The notes: generated by a model not told the origin, from the sequence alone. Shown: positions 11,303-24,075, counted from the stretch's first letter. The stretch: DNA of 64,000 nt from Rhizophagus clarus (GCA_015698045.1 BLAL01000047.1:992001-1056000), one strand, 5' to 3'. Translations and numbers: made by a program.

Positions 11303-13649
11303 TTACGATATAGCCTTATTTTTACGATTTTTTAGTTGTGTTTGCATATATATATATGTGTGTGTGTATATATATATATATGTATATATATAGGCATATA
11401 AATTCCGCAATTTCGATTGTTTTCCAATAAATGATGTTTGAGGTATTGCTGACGTGTGATACGATTGACGCGATTGATATGGTACTGCTGGTTTATCAAT
11501 TTGACATATGTTGTGGAGCGTGGAAGATGTTGACGATGGCAACTCTCTATATTCATAACATACATCTAAATTATACTGTGCAATCTTATTTCCATTTGCT
11601 GCTGATTTTTGGTACCAATAAATTGCTTTTTTTAAGTCTTTTTCAGTACCTATACCATATTTATAACATAACCCTAGATAATACTGTGCATTACTGTATT
11701 CTTGTTCGGCTGATTTTTTATACCATTCAAATGCTTTAATTTCATCTTTTCTAATACCATCCCCATATTCATAACATATAGCTAAATTATACTGTGCAAT
11801 CTTATTTCCATTTTCTGCTGATTTTTGGTACCAATAAATTTTCTTTTTTAAGTCTTTTTCACTTATATCATATTTATAACATAATCCTAAATGATACTGT
11901 GCATTACTGTATTCTTGTTCGGCTGATTTTTTATACCATTCAAATGCTTTAATTTTATTTTTTCTAATACCATCTCCATATTCATAACACATAGCTAAAT
12001 TATATTGTGCAATCTTATTTCCATTTTCTGCTGATTTTTGGTACCAATAAATTGCTTTTTTTATATCTTTTTCTGTACCGATACCATTTTTATAGAAAAG
12101 TCCCAAATTATATTGTGCATCACCATGTCCTTTGTTCAGCTGACTTTTTATACCATTCAAATGTTATATGATCATTTTTTTCAATATTATTATCTCCGTA
12201 TTGATAGGATTTGCCCAAATTATATTGTGCGACTTTATCTCCATTTTCTGCTTTACATTGATGCCAATTAATCTTCATGACTAATCCACTTGAATCTGCA
12301 ATTTTTTTACTTAATTCTTTTAAATTACAGTCATTTGATATTATACTATTAGCATTATTTTGGCTAATTTTGTAAGTAAGTAAATTATTATCTTCTCGTA
12401 AAGAAATTGATTTGAGGGCTGAAACAATTTCTTGTATATTTGGACGTACATTTGGTTCATACTCCTAACATTCTAATCATTGGAAATAAATAAATAAATA
12501 TTATCTTTTTTTTTTAATAATATTTAAATAATTATAGCTAATATACTTACTTGTGTATAGGTCACTGTACTCAATGGGTGTATCCGCAATAATTTTCTCT
12601 CTTTTTCCTTTATATATAGCTAAAGTTAAATGTATATCATATTCTTCATTTTTCAAATGGTTGAATGGTTGATAACCACTTGAAATTTGCCATAAAATAA
12701 CTCCAATACTATATACATCAGATTTTTTATCTAATTTAAAATTATCATAAAAACTTTTTGGATCCACATAAGGCAATACACCAAGTAATCTTGATGTGTC
12801 ACCTGTTACTTCAACAATTTTTCTTGATAAACCAAAATCCGCCAATTTAATATTTTTTTGATGTATAAGTATATTGTTTGCATGCTTTAATTTACATAAA
12901 TAAAATTTAATTAATTAAATGAATTTAAAATAAATTTAAAAAAAAATTAAATATACTGTACATTACCAGATCACGATGAATTATATCACATTCATGCAAA
13001 CATAATATAGCATCTGCTAATTGTAATGCTAAACAAAATTTATCTTTCCAATCAAGTTCGTTAAAAATGATTATCTAAATAGGTTTTTAATGTACCATTA
13101 TCGGCATATTCCATAACTAAAGCATAATTGTCTAAAACAAAAGAAATAAATTAAATATTTTAATGATTTACAAAATTAATAATTAATTTACTTTGATTCT
13201 TACTAGTTTCTGTTTTGGTAATTCCGTAAAATTTTATTATATTTGTATTAAAATGAACTTTTCGATGTAATTTTAACTACAAATATAATTTTAATAATAA
13301 AAAAATAATTAGTTTATAGAAATAATTGAATAAAAAATAATTAGTTTATAAATATAATTAAATAAAAAATTAGTTCATGAATCTAATTTAATAATATTTT
13401 GTATTTTAGTCATACCTCATTAACAAATTCTTTAAGAGTGACCTTTTGATTATTAAAAAACTTTAAGACTAAAATAGTATCAGTATTTTTCCAATTAGCA
13501 CAAACAACACTTCCAAATGCACCTTTTCCTAATTGTTGTATATTTTTGAATTCCGAATATTTATAATAATCTAAATATTCATCAGAAATTGATTTTTCTA
13601 ACCAATTAATATATTTTATTAAATCTTTAGGATTATTATTATTTGACAT
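11303..13649 (-). pseudogene. TKL kinase-Sel1 gene, recently inactivated
   Basis: Start at 13649 ('MSNNNNPKDLIKYINWLE'). Exons are 13649-13416, then 13276-13192, then three more ending in the Sel1 array. Kinase motifs: 'LGKGAFGSV', 'LVLKFF', 'IIHRDL' (ends at an intron), 'LADFGLSRK', 'LPYVDPKSF' and 'SDVYSIGVILWQISSG'. The C-terminal half is an array of about seven Sel1 repeats (AQYNLG...YWYQKSAENGN). Three defects: an extra T in a T run at about 13062-13066 shifts the frame after 'YLDNHF'; the Trp codon of the usual 'CWEYEPN' is TAG at 12465-12467; and an extra A near 12145 shifts the frame inside the first Sel1 units. Two of the three are homopolymer changes and could be assembly errors, but the TAG is not of that kind. 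The product end reads through a TA/TG microsatellite. Domain order matches the relic at 1986-2885. Confidence 0.85.
11348..11395. repeat. TA/TG microsatellite
   Basis: About 48 bp of alternating TATATA and TGTGTG lies inside the 3' end of the kinase-Sel1 pseudogene frame, where it would encode an Ile/Tyr/Thr-His run. Confidence 0.85.
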
Positions 13650-14505
13650 TTTAACTTTTTTTTTTTAAAAAAAAAAAAAAATGAAAAAATGTAGAATCAT
13701 GCCAAGTTCACAACCGGAGATATTCCAACGGATTTTCTTGGTTGAGCAATGAGATCATGATCGGCGTTCAGAATATACATGTACTTTTTTTCAAAGTACA
13801 AACGCACGTTGCTATGTTACACATACTTTTGATTGTAATTTTACTTAATTCCGTCGCCATAAACGTCGCCATAGACTTTACCTCTTTTACAGTAAAAAAA
13901 AATTAAAAATTTAACCAGTTAAAGCATTTAAAAGTTATTTTATATAATATAGAACGAAAGTTTCATAGTGTTGAGGTCAGTTCTTTGGTTGTCTATTGGG
14001 GTATAGACGTTAGAAAATGGTAAGCAGAAGGTATACTGTATGTTTATAGATAAATGATGATCTTTTATTGTTATACGATGTTTAGTTACAATTATCTTTC
14101 GTACTGCCTCAGGCGGCGCTCTGTACGATCAATTGTCAACTAAAACTAGTACAAACAAATAAAAATGTAACAATAAATAAATTCTAAACCTAAACCTAAA
14201 ACTAAAATCAAAACTAAAACTATTCATAATTACTTTTTTCACTTCTCTCTAAAATTCAACTCGTATTTATATACAATAAAATAATAATAAAAATATATCT
14301 AATTTATCTAATTTATCTAATAAATCTAACATAATAAATATAACAAATATAACAAATATGTTAGATATTTCCAACATTGATCAACATCACGCGATCAATC
14401 TACCGGTAACAATAGCAATGCTAGAAATTAATAACTTGGTTTTGTATAAAACACTTTACTATGAAAATATATTCAATAATCATATCCTTTCCAAACTAGA
14501 AGAAG
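13650..14505. other. Divergent intergenic region
   Basis: It separates the minus-strand kinase pseudogene from the plus-strand TPR pseudogene, so it should hold two promoters. An A/T homopolymer pair lies just upstream of the kinase ATG (13655-13682). Short repeats of ATCTAATTTATCTAATAAAT type occur near 14290-14330. No gene seen. Confidence 0.5.
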
Positions 14506-17500
14506 ATGGATTCATTACTCCAGAATCCAGATGACAAAGTTGAAGAACTTTTAAAAAATCTGACCAAACCAAAATATTTGTATTTACTTAAATTACTTTT
14601 TGAAAATTTACAAAATGAAATCCCACCTCAAATTCTTCGAGATGTTTTGGTTGCTTTGGCGGATCCGACACCATTTGATTTTTATGCAAAACAAAGCATG
14701 GCCAGACTGGAGTTACATTTAAGAACTTGGGTAGCAGTTTTAGAACGAATATGTTTTTCACAAATAATACTTAGTAAAGAACTTCGAGATAAAATTTATC
14801 ATTCTTTAGAAAAATTTGCAGAAATTCATCGCAAAACAACTCAAGTTGTCGAAATAGGACTTGATAATAACTTTAGATCAAAGTTTAATAATCAATTCAA
14901 TCTACAAAACGATAATCAAGATGAGCAAATAACAATAAAAAAACGTAATTATAATATTGATTTCTTACTAATCCATTTGCGAGATACACTTCATAGTTTA
15001 CGTGATGATGAAACTTGGTTTCAAGAAATTATACGAAGAATTAAAGACTTTCTTAAAGCTACATTAAATATTACACCAGGAATTTTGTCGATGGTAGGAA
15101 TTAACCTTCCGAATGGTAATTGTTCTATTTTATTATTCCTTACTTTAAATATCCAGTAGCATCTTATTATATAGATTGGAGAATCATGTTAATAATTCGA
15201 CATAATCTTTTCATCTGGTCTGAAGGTTCTGAAAAGATTATTAGTAAAAACTTGGAGAATTGGTACTTATGGAATGTATCTGGAGCTTTTTGGAAAGAGG
15301 ATGGTCTAATGCTACAGACAAATCTATTTTAGATTCACAAACTAAATTTGAAGTAGTATCAAATAAAGTCGCTAAGACTTTGAAAAATACTGGATTTAGC
15401 AGATTCTTCAGAAAAATTTCGAAATTTAATAATTTTTACTAAAGAAAAATATCTCGAAGATTTAAAAATTTTAAGTAATGATAATGAAAAAGGAAAAAAG
15501 GGAAAAGGAAAAAGTTCAAATAAAAATTCATATTTGGAGAAAACATCTAACATTTTAAATGTTGTAGTAGATGAAATTACCTGTCCAATTAGTAGTGAAC
15601 CAACAGATCAGCTATGTATTTTTAAATGTCAACACGTATTATCATTGAATAATTTGAAGAAGTTAAAACAAAAAATATGTCCTAATTGTTGGGAAAAGAT
15701 TGAGGATAATAATATCAGATATTTATCACAACATTCTATTTATAAATATTTATACACAAAATTTTTTGAATCTGGTCATATTTTACCTTTTCCTAGTGAA
15801 TTAGAAAATTCAGATCAAATAATGGATAATCATCAATACAATAGTGATGATTCAGATGATTCAGAAGTTGATCTCATATTAAGAAAAAAAAAGAAATTTA
15901 CAAATTCAATGATTAAATTAAATTCAAATATAACATTCTTATCAATACTTCCAAAATTTACAAAAAAACAATATCCAATATATAAAAATATTATGAAAGA
16001 ATTGGATGAAAAACATTATGAAAAAGCTGAAACTTTTTGTAAAGAATTTTTAAATTTTTTTCCTGCAAGTTATTCGGTGAGATGCATTTTAGCTTATATT
16101 TATAAATGTCTTAATAAATATGAACTAGCATACATTTTATTCAAAAGATGCTATTAAATTAAATCCCAAAAGACCAGTCGCCTACTTTATTTATGGAGAA
16201 ATATGTTTTAAACAAAGTAAATACGATGAAGCAATAAATTATTTAGAAAAATCATTAAATAATAAGGCAAAAATCAATAATTTATATATAATACTTGGAA
16301 ATAGTTATTTATTTCGTGATAATTACTATAATAGTTATTATACTAATTATAATAATGCTATAAAATATTATAATATTGCATCAATAAAAGATCCAAATAA
16401 TTATTTATGCCTTAAAAACCACGCATACAGTTATGAAAAGAAAGGAGACTATTTAAATACTTTAAAAATATTAAAAAAATTGTTAAATATTAATAAGAAG
16501 GATTCTTTAATCTTATGTTATCATGGAGAAATTTTATGTAATATGATACAATATAGTAAGGCCATATCATATTTTACAAAAGCAAATATTATAGATCCAG
16601 AAAATAATCATAATTTGAAAAAACGAGCTATTGCATATTACATTCTTCAAGAACATGACAGAGTTTTATCAGATCTTGATAAAATCATACAATTAGATCC
16701 ATTAAATAATATAGCATATTATTTTAAAAGTTTAACTTATTATACAATGAATGATATTAATAATGCTATATTATCATTTAAAAAGTACACAGAATTAACA
16801 AAATTATTGAATTCTGAAAATAGTTTGTTAAAGTTTCAATTATTTCATTTAGAATATTTATTAAACAAAAATAGTTTGAAAGATTTAAATAATATATTAA
16901 AAAAAATCGATCAAGATCTTGATATATTTAACGTTACAAAAAGTAAATTACTACTTTTAATTAGATGTAAAATACTTATTGAATTAAAAAAGTATCATAA
17001 AGCAAAAATCGATTTGGATATAATATTTAAATTAGTTAGATATTCTATTTATATATGCCTTTCATATATTCATTTATTACAAAAGTATTCAGATTTTTGG
17101 TCATAAATCTGTAAAATTAAAAATAATGATTTTACCAAACTTGGAATTGTTAATGAGTTCAATAAATATATGTATAAAGGTAGGTAAGGAAATATTGAAT
17201 TTACTTTTTTATGAGTAATTAATAACGTATTTAAATCAATTTAGAAATAAAGGCTTATTTTATATCAAACCTTGTAAATTTAGATAATAAACTTCTTCAT
17301 CTTCAAGAAAGTAATATAAACAGGTAAACTGAAGTCTATTCATTCATTCGTTATTCTTAATTAAATTTTAATTATAAATTAATTAAATCAACTGTAACTT
17401 AAAATCTAAGCTTGTCAGGGCAAATATTGTGTTCTAAAAATAAAAATAAAAAACTTAATTTAAATTTGCCTAAAGCATCAGTTATATCTGGAACATATTC

Positions 17501-17985
17501 TATTTGGAAAATAAACGTCAAAAAAATAATATATAAAAATTGCTGTATGATATTTATAGTTAAGAATGTAAGTTTAATTATTTAAAAAATTCCTTTATTT
17601 ATTTTATTTTAGTAATTTACATTAATGGTAATTTAATTATAGGATTTTATACGAAAAGCACAAATGCTAAAATATGAAGATGTGTCAAAACTAGAAAGAT
17701 TAGGTTGGATTGAATATCAGCTTCCGATATATATGTGGAGGTCTAAACTCTCAATTGAAATTGAAATAAATTCTATTGATATGGTATATTTTTTATTTAC
17801 TTATTATTCAGATTAACTTTTTGTCTAATATTATTTTAATTTACATAGCAAATAGATTATGTTCAATTTGGAGATAATCTTGACAAAATAGTCCACATTC
17901 CTAACATAGGTTCAATGGGTTAATTGTTACCAGGATATTGCCAAAATCTCCCAAATATTCCGGAAATTTTCAAAGACAAGTAAAT
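14506..17985 (+). pseudogene. RING/U-box-like plus TPR protein gene, broken
   Basis: It starts at 14506 with an intact first part of about 205 codons ('MDSLLQNPDDKVEELLK'), a helical region of a Glomeromycotina-expanded family. A zinc-binding/U-box-like segment follows near 15565-15700 ('ITCPISSEP', 'CQHVLSL', 'CPNCWEKI'), then a TPR array (about 15960-17100, e.g. 'YFTKANIIDPENNHNLKKR', 'IIQLDPLNNIAYYFKSLTY'). Degraded 3' exons run to about 17985 ('LERLGWIEYQLP', 'QIDYVQFGDNL'). The frame changes at about 15120-15260 and again near 15350-15430, where a block also seems deleted. It shifts again near 16130-16160, and the terminal exons contain stops. Intact relatives would be large scaffold or ubiquitin-ligase-like proteins; the exact function is unknown. 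Confidence 0.75.
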
Positions 17986-19898
17986 TTGCTTAAATTAGAA
18001 GATATCGTCGACAATTTATAATTTTTATTTTTCTTATTTTATTATTATTTTTTTTTTAAAAAGTTAACATGATTGAATCACTTTCTCTTTATTTTTTTTT
18101 TTATTTTATTCATTTTATCATTTTTTTTAAAAAAAATGGATCACTTTATTTTTTTATAGGAAAATTCTTTTGTTTTATCAGAACTACAACTGCTAATTAA
18201 AGTATTCAGTTGAAAGTTAAGTTGATACCTGTTTAAATACAAGCAAACATTTTAACAAATGCATGAAATACATTTGTAACGTTTGTCCTACTTGGCTTAT
18301 ATTGTTTCACTAAAAAGTTGTTCCAAAAGGCTTGCCGCAAAAGATTATGGACGTTAGTAAGGCGTTAGCATGCACGTGTTTCTATTGCCCTCAGTTACGA
18401 TATTAATTTACAAACAATGAGGATTACATCTTTATACTATAAGTAGGATTTATTGATTACAAAATTCTTGTAATTTGAGCAATGCTATTATTACCTATAA
18501 AAACCACAATAATTTAGATTATTGTATTTAATAATAGTGAACGTTCTCGCTTATCCTTTTCTCTCTTCTAATATTTTAGCTTACTGTAACTAAAGACGAA
18601 ATAGATAGATAGATCCAGACCTAGTAATATACATGCAAATAGAGAAATTTATGTTAAAATAGCAAATTGATCGAGAAGATATATACACTATAAATATGCA
18701 TCAAGATATATCAATATATATCTTAAACTATGTAATGATTTTTCTGATTCCAAGAAGACGAAGTTTTTAACAAATCAAAATTAATAAACAAATAACTTAA
18801 AATAAATAATACCAATGAACACTTATAAATATTCCCATTTTACATATTTCCTTCATCATGTAGGCGTCGTACTTAACCAAGCTCACGTTCATGTAGACAT
18901 GAGAGGTATAAGCTCTTGGCGGTTTGTTTTTTGACACTCAAAATTTGTGAATAAAATTATTTTTGTAATTAAGTTCGATTTACACGTGAAAAAAAATGAA
19001 GACCATTCAAATCTCGATTTTCGGAAGGTTTTTCAACATACAATTTTTGCTGAAATTAGAAGAAATTTAAGAAATTTCCTAATTAAACCATAATTTTTAA
19101 GTGTTCAACAAATAAATTATAACATTTAATTTGAGCCAAAGTTGATAATAATTTTGACCATATTTCTTGTTAAATTGCGTTCTATATTAAATAATAGTCC
19201 TGTCACTTCTGTTCCGATTTTAGTGTAATCAATTTTAGCCAATTAAAAAAACGTCATAGATTGAGTAAAAAAATCGTGTTCAACCTGCTTCGTTTTTTGC
19301 CAAAGTGAACAGGACTAATATAATGGTCTAAATCGACTTTGATTGGCTGTCATGTTTTTCGAACTAAAAAAAAATTTTTGGTTTCTGTTGTGTTGCACAA
19401 AAAAATCAACGCCCAATCAAAACAAATAAAAGTCAACTTAAAAACTCTGCAGAATATATCAAATATAGCTGATAGGCCTGTTTATGTAGCAAATGTAGCG
19501 TTCTTGACCTATACAACGAGTCTGACTTGACCTGCATAATATATTTTACATTAAGGGAGGTCAAGACTCAAGATGATGATATCAGGAGGGTCCTTTTGCG
19601 GTCTTGCGGTCGGTTGTAAATTTTGGTCATATGCAAAATAACAGTCTTATTGGTGAGAAATATTCGTCCATTTTATTATTTTGATCAGCTGACTGGACTA
19701 AAAAGGAAATAATCGTAAATTAAAATAAAAAATTGACATCTGACACGCGTCATTTATCACCTGATGCAATCGTCGTCATCTATCTTAATTTGGTTGTTTA
19801 CATAATATTGCGTTTATTTGTTTAGCTCATTTTAATTTTAGTTTGCACAAAGTTCACTTTCGAACTTTTTTTCAAACCAAAATTTCTTTCGTAAAAAA
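17986..19898. other. Intergenic DNA
   Basis: T-rich tract near 18040-18130, short GATA repeats near 18600, no recognisable gene. A 63-codon frame at 19339-19530 has no family content. The last 100 bp is the promoter side of the zinc-finger gene. Confidence 0.5.
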
Positions 19899-21170
19899 AT
19901 GAGTCATTTTCCAGATTTTTACGTTGCTAAGTTCTCCATTAAACGATATAATCTAGGTATGATATTTGAGGAAGTAATTGACTATTTACAAATTAAAGTG
20001 TTTAAAAATAACCTATTTTTTTTTTTTTTTTTTTTTTTCAACTACAAAAGAACAAAAAAAAAAAGCTCTAGATTTATTAAATTCACCTAATAGAGTTGAT
20101 GATTCTTCTATTATATCTTATGATACAATAGATAGTGTATTTTCAGATTCAACTATACAAGATATACCTAGCGGTGACGATGAAAATTTTTTACCTGATA
20201 ACGTATGTTAAAAAAATGGAGATTATTGTTTTTAATTTATCATCTTAATTTAACAATTAATCAATTAAAGGAAATCAATGAGGATATTAATCCGTTCAGA
20301 GATTCATCACGATTCATGTCTCCACTAGGAAAATATAAATATAATTCAATGACCAGTCCAAACAAAAGTCTTAATGAGGAAGTTAGTAGCGAATCAGAGG
20401 AAGATATGAGCATTAAAGAAAATGAATTTTGCAGTGAGTTCGAAGAAAGTAATGAGGAAAACACAAGTGACAGTGATTATCGACCTTCATCTAAAAAAAG
20501 AAGACGTCACAAGAAGCGTAGAACTTACATGTGTGATGAACCGGGATGTAGAAAAAGTTATAAGGAAATCAGAGCGCTAAGAACACATAAGAAAAAACAC
20601 ACGAACGAGAAATCTTTTGCGTGCAATGAGCCAGCATGCGGAAAGAAATTTGAACAAAGGAGTTTCTTAACGGAACACCAGAGAGTACATTCTGAGGAAA
20701 AACCTTATAGTTGCGATGAATCTGGATGTGAAATGAAATCTTTTCATTCCAGTGGCTTAATAATTCACAAAAAGGATCATTCGGCTGAAAAAACTTATAT
20801 ATGCGACAGCCCTGGATGTGAAGAAAGATTTAATAAATTCGGTCATTTAAAAACGCATAAGAGATTAACGCATAGTGGACGAAAATTTTATGAATGCGAC
20901 GAACCAGGCTGTGGAAAAAGACTCACTCAGGCTAGTAATTTAAAACTTCACAAGAGGATTCATACAGGTGAAAAACCTTTTATGTGTGATGAACCAGGAT
21001 GCGGAAAAAAATTTACACAAAAAGGTCAATTAACAAGACACAAGAGAATTCATACAGGTGAGAGACCTTTTGCGTGTAATGAACCGACGTGTGGAAAGAG
21101 ATTTACAGATGCTAGTGGCTTAACTTATCATATGAATAAACATCACAATATTTTAGTTAATCAGCTTTGA
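19899..21170 (+). CDS. C2H2 zinc-finger protein with seven fingers
   Basis: Three exons join in frame: 19899-19956, 20051-20202 and 20271-21170 (1110 nt, 369 aa). The start is chosen because exon 1 ('MSHFPDFYVAKFSIKRYNL') matches the start of the paralogue at 45988. Residues about 20-155 are acidic and Ser-rich with 'SDSTIQD' and a basic stretch 'SKKRRRHKKRR' (likely nuclear localisation). Seven C-x4-C / H-x3-5-H fingers follow from about residue 157 to near the end, most starting 'CDEPGCGK', with TGEKP-type linkers between the later ones. The finger form (C-x4-C) is that of TFIIIA/ZAP1-like proteins. It is probably a sequence-specific DNA-binding transcription factor; the target is unknown. 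Confidence 0.9.
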
Positions 21171-22080
21171 TAGCGAAGGATTTGGAAGTTGATTGAATAT
21201 CCCCATATTAAAATTAACTTATTATGTTGCGAAACATGCATTTTTTTTTTAAAAAAATTAATCGTGAAAGTTTGACTACAAATTATGAAAGTATTTTTGC
21301 AACGATTTCAGAATAAAATTCGTCATTGAAAAAATAATAATTTTTAAATTCTGATTTTTTAATCTTGCGTAAGTTTTAAATCGGATTTTCAGACTTTGGA
21401 TTACAATAATATTATAGTTGGTAATTAATAGGCTATGTTGCTATAATATTATACTAAAGGAATTGTAATTTGTAACCCGATACATGAGAACATGGAATTT
21501 GTCTTCAATAATTATTATCTGTTATTTCACAATTGAAAAAACGAATATGAGTTGAGAAGAGATGCGATATTCAAAAGTTACAATAAAATTTTTGTTAATC
21601 AAAATTATAGTTTAAAATGTTTGAAAGAATCGGCTAAAAAAGCAAACTATCTCAGTATCAGTATTTAATACTTGTTGTCATAGTTATTAGTCAAATAACT
21701 AATGCCAGGGCAAATACTGCTCTAATTGCTCTGCTCTGAGCCCTCTAAATTAGTAGGTTCCCAGGCTCCCAAATTAGGTTAGTTGTTTAAAAAAAGACCT
21801 AATACCATCGAAAAAAAGCTTTTCCCAGTTTAGAGTTTAGAGGAAAAGAACGAGTAATGGGCATTATCCAAAAGACAAAATTCTCTCAGATATTATATTT
21901 GCAAGACAACACATTATTATCGAAGAATCTCTTTACAAGGATTTACCGTACACCGGAAAGTTCAAAATTCATCCATGATCTAATATCATCACATGATAAT
22001 CAAAGCTTGTAAATATGATCAACAGTTAAAATTTCCCACGTTTTCTGAAAATGGCTTAATATTATTCGAAAAATTTTAAG
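21171..22080. other. Intergenic DNA
   Basis: No gene seen. Short repeats of the CTCTAA/CTCTGCTC kind occur near 21718-21780. The stretch ends at the promoter of the Cry/lectin-like gene. Confidence 0.5.
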
Positions 22081-22084
22081 GGAT

Positions 22085-22092
22085 TATAAAAG
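22085..22092 (+). promoter_or_regulatory. TATA box of the Cry/lectin-like gene
   Basis: TATAAAAG lies 94 bp before the ATG at 22186. The MLKL-like gene downstream has the identical octamer at a similar distance. Confidence 0.55.
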
Positions 22093-22185
22093 TAGCAGGA
22101 CCACCCTCCGCAAATTTTTTTTTTTAAAAACATTCCTAAACTTTACAAACCTTTATAAAACCGATCTTTTTTTTCTTTTTCAAAC

Positions 22186-23496
22186 ATGTCAAAAACATGG
22201 GATGATAGAATCATCGATTATATTAGAGAATTTTCACAAGATTTTAATAATCCTGGTGAATGCATTGCCACATTAATCGAAGAATTTTTTCCTCAATCCG
22301 AATCAGATATTTTCTCTTTAATACCTGAACGATCCAAAAACCTTTTTAAACCTGGAGTAATAGAAAATGAAGTAAAAAATTGTCAAAATAATTTAAAAAG
22401 ATTATTGCAAAATTTAAAACTTTATAGAGATGATTATGAGAATAAAAAACGTCATTATTATATTAATAATTTAATCAATCAGTGTAATAATCTTTACAAA
22501 AAATTTTTTAATAATTCAGATGTAATACAATTAATTCCTATCAATATTACATTTTCTTTAATTCATCTTACAATTTTAAGAGAAAGACAACAATTTGAGG
22601 ATGAAATTAATGAAAATTTGGAAGAACAATGGGAGATGGAATTACAACAAAAAGTTGATTTATATATAAAATATTTTGTTGAAATTTATCCGAAATGGCA
22701 AGAATGGCGTAAACAACAAATTATCGTAAAAACAGGAATAAACGAACAAAAAAAATCATATGGAGAAGTTTTTGATACGCTTACGAAAAGATCAGTTTCT
22801 TATACACCTGTAGAAACTCCATATCAAAGTAAAACATTTTTCGTTAATGTATGTGACAGAACAAAGCGTAGATTATTTAACGAATCGAATGCGGAATTCA
22901 TGAAAATTTACATGTACACATTTACATTAAATAAATTTAAAGTAGGTTATTATGGATATCCTACAATTGCTGATCCTCCTTCCGTTGGTACATTATGGTT
23001 TGGAGTTTATGGAAGAGATACATTTCCTGATGGAACTCATGTATCAGATGATGCTGAAGTGAAATATGAACTTAGTACCGATAAACCAAATACGATAACA
23101 GGTATAAATATTAATGAATATAATATTATTGACGCCCTTAAATTCTTTTATAACAATCGTTCCGGTACTCTTGTGGGAAATTCTAAAGGAGGTCATTTAA
23201 CTACAATTCGTGGATTAAATAATCAATTTAATTACGTTATTGCTGTAGATTTATATTTTAATTATCGAATTCTTTGTGCTATTGAATTTCATTTTTCAAA
23301 TGGTGAATCTACCGGTGTATTAGGAAACAGAATTAAAGCTGATGCTGAAAAAGTTAGTTGTGGTCCAATTGGTAAAAATAATGATTTTAAATTAATTGGC
23401 GTTTCAATGGCAAGTGGTAAAGCTGATCCCCCTGAATATTTTGAAGGTGTTGCTTATATTTCTTTATGCTTTCAACATGTTCGTGTCGGTGAATAA
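22186..23496 (+). CDS. Cry-type (delta-endotoxin N-domain-like) plus jacalin-like lectin protein
   Basis: Single exon, 436 aa, frame whole. The N-terminal half (about residues 1-190) is all-helical. Its hallmark is the stretch 'IPINITFSLIHLTILRERQQF' (shortened), which resembles the central and last helices of the pore-forming domain of Bacillus Cry proteins, followed by a charged helix ending 'YIKYFVEIYPKWQEWRKQQI'. The C-terminal part (about 290-436) looks like a jacalin/beta-prism lectin: 'RSGTLVGNSKGGH', 'CAIEFHFSNGESTGVLGN', 'CGPIGKNNDFKLIGVSMAS' and 'EGVAYISLCF'. A middle region (about 195-290) may belong to a second beta domain. There is no signal peptide, so a cytosolic or unconventionally released protein is likely. 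Related Cry-like proteins are annotated in Rhizophagus; what they do there is not known. The helix assignment is by eye; the lectin half is the more secure. Confidence 0.65.
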   Translation: MSKTWDDRIIDYIREFSQDFNNPGECIATLIEEFFPQSESDIFSLIPERSKNLFKPGVIENEVKNCQNNLKRLLQNLKLYRDDYENKKRHYYINNLINQCNNLYKKFFNNSDVIQLIPINITFSLIHLTILRERQQFEDEINENLEEQWEMELQQKVDLYIKYFVEIYPKWQEWRKQQIIVKTGINEQKKSYGEVFDTLTKRSVSYTPVETPYQSKTFFVNVCDRTKRRLFNESNAEFMKIYMYTFTLNKFKVGYYGYPTIADPPSVGTLWFGVYGRDTFPDGTHVSDDAEVKYELSTDKPNTITGININEYNIIDALKFFYNNRSGTLVGNSKGGHLTTIRGLNNQFNYVIAVDLYFNYRILCAIEFHFSNGESTGVLGNRIKADAEKVSCGPIGKNNDFKLIGVSMASGKADPPEYFEGVAYISLCFQHVRVGE

Positions 23497-24075
23497 ATTT
23501 AATAATGATTTTGTTTTTAATAATAATACGATGTATATTATAATTTTTATCTTACGTTATCACTACTAATATAGACCCTAATCCATGTTCAAACTGTTAG
23601 TAACAATTTGTTAATATAAAAAAAAGTTACACTTACCAAAATCCCATATTATTAATTATTGAAAATTACGCGAATATGTTGAAAATTTAATTAGTAGATA
23701 AATTTTGCTTTTAGCGTTACATTACATTTATGTAATTTAATGATTAACTGTCTTATCTGTTATAGCATTTAATAAATTAATAATACATTCACATGATTTT
23801 TGTTTTAAGTTTACTCAGGCCCGAGCCGCGAATTCGGTAATATTGTCTCTTTATACAATTATCCAAAATTTCTTATACTTTCTATAGCTAACAGTTTCCT
23901 TAAAAATGTAATGTAATGTTACAATGCATTAATTGTAGGGCTGAAGATTTGTTACGCAATTCAATCAATTCATTCATTCAAATTTTAATCGGGTACACTA
24001 TTATCACGTGATTAGATGTTGAGATATGTTACACAACTTATAACGAAAGACGGAATTGATAATCCGGTAATCAGG
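23497..24075. other. Intergenic DNA between the Cry/lectin-like and MLKL-like genes
   Basis: No gene seen. Short repeats with ATGTAATGTAATGTTACA near 23905 and CACGTGATTAGATG near 24005 are possible regulatory sequences. Confidence 0.45.

Noticed and set aside
19339-19530. 63-codon plus-strand frame
   Set aside because: No family content, no promoter or splice signals; composition as background.
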